NCBI GenBank assembly: GCA_007120745.1
Contig: SKNC01000131.1
Coordinates: 1-26,186 of the forward strand
DNA: 26,186 bases
Origin: Bacillota bacterium
GTDB taxonomy: Bacteria; Bacillota; Dethiobacteria; SKNC01
Direction: 5' to 3'
Shown here: positions 8,149 through 15,322 of the stretch, in pieces
How the letters are laid out: each line of letters opens with the position of its first letter
Numbering within the stretch: position 1 is the stretch's first letter
Notes under the pieces: generated by a model
The model's database searches: none
Seen by the model: the letters and a program-made list of their open reading frames with translations, nothing else
What the model was told of the DNA's origin: nothing
Position numbers and translations under genes: made by a program

Positions 8149-8177
8149 ATTATAATGGCAAGGGTGAAAAAATTCAA
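8149..8177 (-). promoter_or_regulatory. Sigma-A-type promoter of the pantothenate operon
   Basis: On the minus strand TTGAAT (8172-8177) and a perfect TATAAT (8149-8154) are separated by exactly 17 bases. Transcription should start near 8142, giving a leader of about 160 bases that contains the pan-like hairpin and the terminator before panG. Confidence 0.8.
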
Positions 8178-8208
8178 GAAATATTTATAAAAAAACAGAA
8201 AAAAATAA

Positions 8209-8240
8209 TGCGACAGCTGGGACAGTTCTCAAGTGTCGCA
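8209..8240. repeat. Short palindromic repeat, copy 2
   Basis: A 32-base unit with perfect arms TGCGACA / TGTCGCA, the same length and arms as copy 1. Read on the minus strand, its loop contains GAGAACTGTCCC, matching 13 of 18 loop bases of copy 1. It is therefore inverted relative to copy 1. It lies between the last M42 peptidase gene and the pantothenate promoter. A degenerate GAGAACCGTTCC is also visible at 8265-8276. The rest of the 350-base gap (7982-8333) holds the operon leader and promoter; I see no gene in it. Confidence 0.75.
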
Positions 8241-8333
8241 TAAAAATAACCGGAAAGAGTCCATAGAGAACCGTTCCATACAGCAAAAAGCGAACCGCCG
8301 GAAATAATTATCGTGAAAACTTTGGGTGACAAA

Positions 8334-9320
8334 TTATTCCAAGGGCGTTTCCAGGATATTTTTAAGAAGTCCTACACCATGAATCACATCCTGGTAATCC
8401 ACCATCTCCGAAGGAGTGTGGATATAGCGGCAGGGAATGGACATTACTCCTGAGGGTACTCCCCCCCTGCTCAGGTGAATGGCACCGGAGTCCGTCCCAC
8501 CCCTTTCCAGGACCTCCAGCTGATAAGGAATCCCCGCTTTTTCTGCGGCGTCAACCATCAGCTTTTTCACCCGGGGATGAGAAATAATTAAGGTATCTTT
8601 CACCTTAATTGTCGGACCTTTACCCAGAGCTACAGACATGGTTTCAGATTCCGGCGTATCACCGGTTCGGGTAACATCCACCGCCAGCCCGTAATCCGGT
8701 TTAATCCGGTAAGCAGATGTCCTGGCTCCCCTGACTCCAACTTCTTCTTGAACCGTAAAAACGAAGAAAAGGTCGTTAGCCGGGGACTCGATCTCCTGTA
8801 ATACCTGAATCAGCACCGCACAACCAACCCGGTCATCCAATGCCTTGGAAATGATACGTCCCCCCAGGTCCAGGCAGTTTCGCTGATAAACTGCTGTATC
8901 TCCGATTCTCACCTTATCTTCCGCTTCTTTCTTTTGAGAAGCGCCGATATCGATATACAGCTTTTTAAAATTCAAGTCCTTCATGCTGTCAATCTTTTCG
9001 CAGCCAATGGTACCTGCAGTTCCATTGTTAAAAACAACCCGTTCCCCCAGTAGAACATGGGGTGAAATTCCCCCTACGTTGGAAAATCTCAAGAAACCGT
9101 TTTTGTCAATAAAAGTAACCATAAGCCCCAGTTCATCCATGTGAGCCGCCAGCATAATTCTTTTCCCGGGCCCTTTTTTATGAACTATCAAGTTGCCCAA
9201 ACTGTCTACTTCCATATTATCCGCCAGGGGCTTTAATTTACCCTGTATGATTTTTCTGACTGCTTCCTCCCTGCCGGAAGGGCCATAGGCTTCGGATAAT
9301 TCTTTAATCAATTCCTTCAT
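8334..9320 (-). CDS. M42 family metallo-aminopeptidase, third of three
   Basis: Di-metal aminopeptidase of the M42 (TET/endoglucanase M-like) family, which trims short peptides as a large cytosolic oligomer. The 328-residue protein keeps all metal and catalytic residues: H60 and D62 (AHMDELG), D162 (ALDDR), E192/E193 (QEEVG), D215 (AVDVT) and H301 (YIHTPSEM). The ATG at 9320 is chosen because AAGGAGG lies eight bases upstream; the TTG two codons earlier is too close to it. The gene overlaps the end of the preceding paralogue by 17 bases, so translation is likely coupled. Substrate preference cannot be read from the sequence. Confidence 0.93.
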   Translation of the reverse strand: MKELIKELSEAYGPSGREEAVRKIIQGKLKPLADNMEVDSLGNLIVHKKGPGKRIMLAAHMDELGLMVTFIDKNGFLRFSNVGGISPHVLLGERVVFNNGTAGTIGCEKIDSMKDLNFKKLYIDIGASQKKEAEDKVRIGDTAVYQRNCLDLGGRIISKALDDRVGCAVLIQVLQEIESPANDLFFVFTVQEEVGVRGARTSAYRIKPDYGLAVDVTRTGDTPESETMSVALGKGPTIKVKDTLIISHPRVKKLMVDAAEKAGIPYQLEVLERGGTDSGAIHLSRGGVPSGVMSIPCRYIHTPSEMVDYQDVIHGVGLLKNILETPLE

Positions 9321-10344
9321 TGTCAAAACCTCCTTCCGGTAAATTCTTCACGAATTCTTCTACCAGTTTCACCGTGTACTCCACATCTTTCAAGTTTAAT
9401 ATACCCGCTGGATTATGTATGTAACGACAGGGTACCGAAACCACAGCTGAGGGGATCCCTTGTCTGGTAAGAGCGATTCTCCCGGCATCCGTTCCTGCAC
9501 CGGTAAACCTTCGAATTTGATAAGGAATTCCCTTCTCCTCCGCCAGCTTCATTAAAAATGAAACCATACCCCGGTGGGCAATAACTGATGCATCCATGAT
9601 TGTCAGAGCCGGTCCCTTTCCCAGGGTTGTCACATGACCTTCTTCTTTAACTTCCACCACATCTGCTGCGGTGGTGCCTTCCACTGCCAATGCCAAATCC
9701 GGTTTGATCCGGTAAGCCGCGGTCCCGGCTCCTCTCATCCCTACCTCTTCCTGAACGGTAAAAACGCCGTAAAAGGAATAGGGATAACCTTCTCGCTTTA
9801 ATATTTCTATGAGAACTGCACAGCCAACCCGGTTGTCAAGAGCTTTCCCTTTGGCACAATTATCCCCTATTTCTTCATAACGGGTAGAAAATGTTATGTA
9901 ATCTCCCAAACGTACCCTTTTTTCAGCTTCATCCCGGCTTCCTGCACCAATGTCAATACACAAATCCTCTACTTTAATGGATTTTTTTCTCTCCTCGGGT
10001 TTTTGCAGGTGAATGGCTTTTGCTCCGATTACCCCGGGAACCTTGTTGGGCCCAATCTGGACTACTTTGGAAAGCAGCACGCGGTCATCGATTCCTCCCA
10101 CTTTGAAAAACTTTATCAAGCCGCTTTTTTCAAAGCCCGCTACCATCATGCCCACTTCATCCATGTGTGAGGCAACCATCAGCACAGGGCCTTCTTTTTT
10201 CCCTTTTTTTCGAACGATTAAGTTTCCTAAAATATCCGTTTCCACGTTCTCTACATGGGGACGTACCTGGTGACTTATGAACTGCCTTACTTCCTTCTCG
10301 CCCCCGGAAACGCCCGAAGATTCGGACAGCGTTTTTAAAAGCAT
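9304..10344 (-). CDS. M42 family metallo-aminopeptidase, second of three
   Basis: Middle paralogue of the M42 cluster, 346 residues. Expected ligands are H60 (ASHMDEVG), D170 (ALDNR), E199/E200 (QEEVGMRGA) and H310 (YIHNPAG). The fifth ligand position is E222 (AVEGT) rather than the Asp of both neighbours. A carboxylate is kept, and I recall some M42 members (FrvX-like) having Glu here, so activity is still expected but specificity may differ. The ATG has AGGAG eight bases upstream and overlaps the end of the first paralogue by 10 bases. It ends inside the start of the third paralogue. Confidence 0.93.
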   Translation of the reverse strand: MLLKTLSESSGVSGGEKEVRQFISHQVRPHVENVETDILGNLIVRKKGKKEGPVLMVASHMDEVGMMVAGFEKSGLIKFFKVGGIDDRVLLSKVVQIGPNKVPGVIGAKAIHLQKPEERKKSIKVEDLCIDIGAGSRDEAEKRVRLGDYITFSTRYEEIGDNCAKGKALDNRVGCAVLIEILKREGYPYSFYGVFTVQEEVGMRGAGTAAYRIKPDLALAVEGTTAADVVEVKEEGHVTTLGKGPALTIMDASVIAHRGMVSFLMKLAEEKGIPYQIRRFTGAGTDAGRIALTRQGIPSAVVSVPCRYIHNPAGILNLKDVEYTVKLVEEFVKNLPEGGFDNEGID

Positions 10345-11396
10345 GCCACCAACTCCTTCAGCCCGTCATGTTTTTGGAAAGCGATAAACCGTGCCAGCAG
10401 CCTGGCAGAATGTTTTATGTCCTCCATAGAAAGAAGCTCAACAGATGTATGCATGTACCGCAAAGGAATGGAAACCAAACCTGTAGCAATACCTTCCCTG
10501 GAAATCTGCAGCGCCCAGGCGTCTGTTCCGGTAGGTCCGGGAGCCGTATCCTTCTGGTGTGGAATTTGATATTCCTCCGCTAACTTCACCAGCTGTTTAT
10601 AAATTACTGGATGTATGTTGGGCCCCGTGGTAATGACAGTTCCTTTACCCAGCAGAGATGTTTTGTGCTCCGGAACTCCGGGCATGTCTCCGTGGCATAC
10701 ATCGATAGCTATTCCAATGTCCGGCGCAACCCCATAAGCGGAAACAATGGCCCCCCTTACCCCAACTTCCTCCTGGACCGTTGCCACAGCATAAACATCT
10801 GCATCATGTCTGATTCCCTGCAGTTCCTGAAGGCATTGGAGCACTACCGCTACCCCGGCCCGGTCATCCATGGCTTTTCCTGCGGCCATCTTCTCCCCCA
10901 GGGGCACAAAATCCCTGCGTATTGTAACAATATCCCCCACGGAGACCATTTCATTTGCCCGGGCCTCAGAAATCCCCAGGTCTATATACAGCTTATCCAG
11001 CTTTATTCCCTTTTCCATTTCCTCAGGCTCTAAAATATGAGGGGATTTTGCTCCGATTACCCCGGGCAAGTCTTTTCTGCCGTGTACCAAAACCTCCTGG
11101 TTTAACAGGGTTCTGGGGTCAATTCCCCCCACGGAAGAAATCCGTAAAAACCCACCCTCCTCAATCTTGGAAACCATAAGACCAATTTCATCCATATGGG
11201 CGGCCAGCATAATTTTTGGGGTATCTGGACCGTTGTTGAGACCTTTTTTCAAGGCAATTACATTACCCAAAACATCCCGGCTAACTTTGTGGGAATATTT
11301 TTTGAACTCCTCCATCACAATTTCCGACACTTTGTCTTCATATCCGGAAACCCCTGGAGTTGTAGATATCTTTTGTAAGAAATCAATAATATCCAC
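10335..11396 (-). CDS. M42 family metallo-aminopeptidase, first of three
   Basis: First gene of the M42 trio, 353 residues. Metal and catalytic residues are complete: H67 (AAHMDEIG), D177 (AMDDR), E209/E210 (QEEVG), D232 (AIDVCHGD) and H316 (YMHTSVE). The start is GTG at 11396, supported by AGGAG seven bases upstream; the longer reading from ATG at 11447 adds 17 residues that lie before this ribosome site. The three genes overlap in series (10 and 17 bases) and form one transcription unit. The paralogues are clearly diverged rather than recent copies, which suggests different specificities or mixed oligomers. Confidence 0.93.
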   Translation of the reverse strand: MDIIDFLQKISTTPGVSGYEDKVSEIVMEEFKKYSHKVSRDVLGNVIALKKGLNNGPDTPKIMLAAHMDEIGLMVSKIEEGGFLRISSVGGIDPRTLLNQEVLVHGRKDLPGVIGAKSPHILEPEEMEKGIKLDKLYIDLGISEARANEMVSVGDIVTIRRDFVPLGEKMAAGKAMDDRAGVAVVLQCLQELQGIRHDADVYAVATVQEEVGVRGAIVSAYGVAPDIGIAIDVCHGDMPGVPEHKTSLLGKGTVITTGPNIHPVIYKQLVKLAEEYQIPHQKDTAPGPTGTDAWALQISREGIATGLVSIPLRYMHTSVELLSMEDIKHSARLLARFIAFQKHDGLKELVACF

Positions 11397-11588
11397 CTGA
11401 TAACTCCTTCCTACCCCTGTAAGGAATATTTTTCTATTAAAACCCAAGAGTAAGTATTCTATAAAAAAAAGAAATTTCCTCTAATTATCATTATTCACCA
11501 TTTAAATTATTTTTATCAAAAAATACCTTAAGGATTTGTCTCCCCGGGTAACCATCTCAGTCGGAAGCAGTCCTTGATATGTAAGGAG
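11397..11588 (-). promoter_or_regulatory. Gap between ABC exporter genes and M42 cluster
   Basis: This is A+T-rich with no gene. Weak promoter-like pairs are present on the minus strand: TTAGAG and TAGAAT 17 bases apart near 11460-11490, and TTGATA with AATAAT 18 apart a little further upstream. Neither is convincing. A short CCTTAAGG followed by TATTTTTT (about 11524-11537) could be a weak terminator for the exporter genes. Confidence 0.3.
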
Positions 11589-13415
11589 TTAGAGGACATG
11601 CCCTTCTACCTGGAATGTGTCATCAAATAATTGACCCTCTTCAAAGGAGTTATGCACAGTTAGCAAGTCCCGGTAAAGACCGGGCACTTCAGCCAGTTCC
11701 CGGTGGCTGCCCTCCTGCACAATTCTTCCCCCGTCCATAACCAGAATAATATCGGCATTTCTGATGGTGGACAGCCGGTGAGCAATAATAAATGAAGTCC
11801 TCCCCGCAGTAATGGTTTTCATTGCTTTTCGGATATTGACTTCTGTTTGGATATCCACGCTGGAGGTAGCTTCGTCCAGGATGATTATTCTGGGATTTCT
11901 TAAAATAGTTCTGGCAAAACTAATCAGCTGACGCTGGCCCATGGAAAAGTTGCTGCCCCTTTCTTTCACCGGTGTATCATACCCTTGAGGTAGGGAAGAG
12001 ATAAAATCATGAATATAAACTGAACGGGCAGCCTCTTCAATCTCCTTCATGTCCGCTTCAGGCCTGCCGTACCGAATATTATCTTTTATGGTGCCAGAAA
12101 AAAGCAGGGCATCCTGCAGGGCCAGGCCAATTTGTTTCCGTAAAGAATTTACTTGAACCTCTTTCAGGTCATACCCGTCAACTTTCACAGACCCTTTTTT
12201 AGGGTCATAAAACCTGCACAGTAAATTAATCATGGTTGTCTTCCCGGCTCCTGTGGGCCCTACCAGGGCCACGGTTTGTCCGGGCGCTGCCGTAAACTTG
12301 ATGTCCTGCAGTACATCCTTGTCTCCCTGATAAGCGAAGGTAACCCCTTGAAACTGTACTTTCCCTTGTATTTTGGGCAGGCTGACGGCTCCGGGTGCAT
12401 CCTTGATATCAGGCTCTGTATCCATGATATGAAAATACTTTTCTCCCGCAGCCATTGCCGACTGAAAGTTGTTATAAATTTGGCTCAAATCCCTGAGGGG
12501 AGCATAAAAACGGGAAAGGTAATCCAAAAACAAATAAAGAGTTCCAATTTGGATGGCTCCTTGAATTACCTCCCGGCCCCCATACCAAATCAGCAGGGCC
12601 GTGCCCAAAGCGCCTACCACCTCCACCACCGGAAGATAAATGGCAAAAAGCCCCGCAGCCCTGATATTGGCTTTCATGTTATTATGGTTGATGAAAGAAA
12701 AATCCCCGGCATTTTTGTCTTCTCGGACAAAACTCTGCACCACTTTTAACCCGCTGATATTTTCCTGAAGGTATGAATTCACTTCTGCCATCCTGCTGCG
12801 AACCTGCCGATAGGCTTGAATTACTTGGTTTCTGAAGAGGGTGCTCACCAGCAGGAAAAAGGGTAAAGTGACCATGCTGAGCAGAGTAAGTACCAGGTGT
12901 TCCGACAGCATGATTGCCAGAATCCCCACCAGCACGATGAAATCCCCTGCGATATGCACAATCCCCCAGGTGATGAATTCATTTAATGCATCAATATCAT
13001 TTATCACCCGGGACATGATTTCACCGGTTGACCGGTTGTCATAGAATTTAAAACCCAATCCCTGAAGTTTCTCAAACATAGACTGCCGCAGGTTAAAAAT
13101 AACCCTTTGCCCAACCCAGGACATCAGGTAGTTCTGCCAGTATGAACTAAACCAGTTGATTAGAACCGTGACAGCAAAAAGTAAGGTTAACCAGTTGAGC
13201 TGCCGTAAATCACCGGGTAAAATGGCAGAATCAATGGCTACCTTAATAATATATGGCCCGGCCAGGGTGGTGGCAGTGGCAGTGAGCATCATTAAAAAAG
13301 CTGTCAGCACCCGTCCCCGGTAAGGCCACACGTATTTCATCAGGCGATAAAGAATTCTGTAATTTATTTTTTCAGGTTTTTCCTGGTCAGCTAAATCCGG
13401 AATATGCAGGTCCAT
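11589..13415 (-). CDS. ABC exporter half-transporter, catalytic partner
   Basis: Membrane-spanning domain with six predicted helices (about 30-320) followed by an ATPase domain; 608 residues. Walker A is GPTGAGKTT (386-394), Walker B ends in D514-E515 with the catalytic Glu present, and the switch His is H546. The signature is degenerate, S491-M-G-Q instead of SGGQ. The neighbour 18 bases upstream has the opposite pattern, so together they form a heterodimer with one good and one degenerate ATP site, as in BmrCD, LmrCD and TM287/288. Such pairs export drugs or lipids; the substrate here is unknown. The ATG has AAGGA nine bases upstream. Confidence 0.9.
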   Translation of the reverse strand: MDLHIPDLADQEKPEKINYRILYRLMKYVWPYRGRVLTAFLMMLTATATTLAGPYIIKVAIDSAILPGDLRQLNWLTLLFAVTVLINWFSSYWQNYLMSWVGQRVIFNLRQSMFEKLQGLGFKFYDNRSTGEIMSRVINDIDALNEFITWGIVHIAGDFIVLVGILAIMLSEHLVLTLLSMVTLPFFLLVSTLFRNQVIQAYRQVRSRMAEVNSYLQENISGLKVVQSFVREDKNAGDFSFINHNNMKANIRAAGLFAIYLPVVEVVGALGTALLIWYGGREVIQGAIQIGTLYLFLDYLSRFYAPLRDLSQIYNNFQSAMAAGEKYFHIMDTEPDIKDAPGAVSLPKIQGKVQFQGVTFAYQGDKDVLQDIKFTAAPGQTVALVGPTGAGKTTMINLLCRFYDPKKGSVKVDGYDLKEVQVNSLRKQIGLALQDALLFSGTIKDNIRYGRPEADMKEIEEAARSVYIHDFISSLPQGYDTPVKERGSNFSMGQRQLISFARTILRNPRIIILDEATSSVDIQTEVNIRKAMKTITAGRTSFIIAHRLSTIRNADIILVMDGGRIVQEGSHRELAEVPGLYRDLLTVHNSFEEGQLFDDTFQVEGHVL

Positions 13416-13433
13416 GAGTCTATATCCTTCCCT

Positions 13434-15173
13434 CTACGATGCAGTGGGTTCTATTCCGTAAAGCTGCATCCGATATAATTCAGCATAACGTCCGCCGGAC
13501 CGAATTAAATCATGGTGAGTTCCCAGTTCAATGATTTCCCCCTGGTCTAAGACCACAACCTGGTCCACATTTCTCAAGGTGGACAACCTTTGGGCAATGA
13601 GAAATACTGTTTTACCTTTCATTAAGTTTTTCAATGCCTTTCTGATTAAAAACTCGGTCCTGACATCTATGTTTGCAGTAATATCATCTAAAATCAATAC
13701 CCTGGGATTCACCAGCAGAGTCCTGGCGATAGAAATCCTTTGCTTTTGACCTCCCGAAAGACCCAGACCCCGTTCCCCAATGACTGTCTGGTAGCCCTGG
13801 GGGAGAGAAACAATAAAGTCATGTATTTGGGCTCCTTTAGCGGCATTAATAATCTCTTCTTCCGAAGCATCAGGCCTTCCGTAGGCAATATTTTCAGCCA
13901 GAGTGGCGGAAAAAAGAAAACTTTCCTGAAATACAATCCCAACGTTCTTTCTCAGGGATTCCAGTGTAATGGATTTAATATCCCGGCCGTCCAGCAAAAT
14001 CGTTCCTTCCTGCGGGTCATAAAAACGAGGAATCAACTCAACCAGTGCACTTTTCCCGGACCCTGTGGTGCCTACCAGGGCAGTTACCTGCCCGGGCAGC
14101 ACACTTAAGTTGATATTTTTTAGCACCATTTTATTTTCCTGGTAGCCAAAGCCGACCTGTCGGAACTGGACTAAACCCTCTGCCTTACCAATATCTCTGG
14201 CGCCGGGCTGATTCTTAATCTCCGGCTCAGAGTCCAAAATTTCAAAGATTCTTTCCCCGGAGCTAACCGCCCGCTGAATCAAGCTGACAACCCAGCCCAG
14301 CATCCGCAGCGGCATGACCAACAGCAGGAGATAACTGTTGAAGGCAATCAATTCCCCCAGTAAGAGCTCTCCCGTTATAACCAGCCTCCCGCCGTACCAA
14401 AAAATCAGGGCCGTACCCAACCCGGAAATGAATTGCATTAATGGCAGGTAGAAAGACCAGATTTTTGCCGTGAAGACATTGGAATTGAATAATTTGTTAT
14501 TCTGTTCCCAAAACTTTTTGGCCTCTCCCTCCTCACGGGTATTGGCCTGTACCAACCGGATTCCCGTAATATTCTCCTGCAGCACTGAGCTGAGCTGTGC
14601 CACCTGGTGCTGTATATCGGAAAAAGCCGGTTTTACCTTCCGGGCAAATTTGTATACAGTACCTGTTAAAAAAGGGATACTGGCCATGGAAACCAGTGCC
14701 AGGAGAGGATGCATGATAAACATTACCGTTAAAATTCCCAGGATGGTAAGGCAGCTTTGAAGAAAGTGTATCACTCCAAAGTCTAGAAAACGCCGCAGGG
14801 TTTCCACATCACTGGTAACCCTGGACATCAGCTGACCGGTGGTTATCTGTCCCAGATAGCTGAAAGAGAGCCTCTGGAGGTGAACATAAAGTTTATTCCT
14901 GATATCAAAAATCGCTTTCTGTGCCACATATTCCATTACATATCTATGCACAAAAGTAAACAACGCTTTAAATACACTCACCAAAATTACGCTAATCACA
15001 ATAAAACCCAGTAAATTGAGCTGGTTTTCCAGGATAACCCGGTCAATAACCAGTCGAATTAACTGGGGAATGGTTAAATTTAAGGCCATCACTAAAATGG
15101 CGGCAACAAAAGAGACTGCCACCCAAACCCGGTAAGGGAAAAGCAATTGTAATAACCTTTTGAATACATTCAT
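13434..15173 (-). CDS. ABC exporter half-transporter, degenerate-site partner
   Basis: Second half of the heterodimeric exporter, 579 residues, with an N-terminal six-helix membrane domain and a C-terminal ATPase. Walker A is GTTGSGKSA (368-376) and the signature LSGGQ (472-476) is canonical. Walker B, however, is LD496-D497, with Asp replacing the catalytic Glu, and the switch His is Gln528 (IAQRLST). These changes and the partner's SMGQ signature all fall in the same composite ATP site. The start is uncertain: ATG at 15173 (MNVFKRLL) has GGGTG six bases upstream, while ATG-ATG at 15194 has no visible ribosome site. It is transcribed ahead of its partner and behind cimA, with no clear promoter of its own. 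Confidence 0.9.
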   Translation of the reverse strand: MNVFKRLLQLLFPYRVWVAVSFVAAILVMALNLTIPQLIRLVIDRVILENQLNLLGFIVISVILVSVFKALFTFVHRYVMEYVAQKAIFDIRNKLYVHLQRLSFSYLGQITTGQLMSRVTSDVETLRRFLDFGVIHFLQSCLTILGILTVMFIMHPLLALVSMASIPFLTGTVYKFARKVKPAFSDIQHQVAQLSSVLQENITGIRLVQANTREEGEAKKFWEQNNKLFNSNVFTAKIWSFYLPLMQFISGLGTALIFWYGGRLVITGELLLGELIAFNSYLLLLVMPLRMLGWVVSLIQRAVSSGERIFEILDSEPEIKNQPGARDIGKAEGLVQFRQVGFGYQENKMVLKNINLSVLPGQVTALVGTTGSGKSALVELIPRFYDPQEGTILLDGRDIKSITLESLRKNVGIVFQESFLFSATLAENIAYGRPDASEEEIINAAKGAQIHDFIVSLPQGYQTVIGERGLGLSGGQKQRISIARTLLVNPRVLILDDITANIDVRTEFLIRKALKNLMKGKTVFLIAQRLSTLRNVDQVVVLDQGEIIELGTHHDLIRSGGRYAELYRMQLYGIEPTAS

Positions 15174-15220
15174 TTGAATCACCCGAACCATCATTAACCA
15201 TCATTTGTGCATTTTTCTTC

Positions 15221-15322
15221 TATTTGCGCAGCTCTTCCAAAACTTCCTGAAGAAGACAAGAGAACCGTCCCCTTGTCTTTCTTGTCTTTTTTTATTTGCG
15301 CAGTTCTTCCAAAACTTCCTGA
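15221..15322. repeat. Direct repeat of the cimA 3' end around palindromic repeat copy 3
   Basis: The 30 bases at 15293-15322, which cover the last nine codons and stop of cimA, recur at 15221-15250 with one mismatch. Between them lie 42 bases containing a palindrome (15253-15279): arms AAGACAAG / CTTGTCTT around AGAACCGTCCC. The loop matches the core of the 124-155 repeat (GACCGTCCCC) and is in the same orientation. The pattern looks like an insertion with a long target duplication, or a local duplication with the repeat between the copies. The hairpin may also serve as a weak end signal for cimA, since TTCTTC follows it on the minus strand. Confidence 0.85.
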
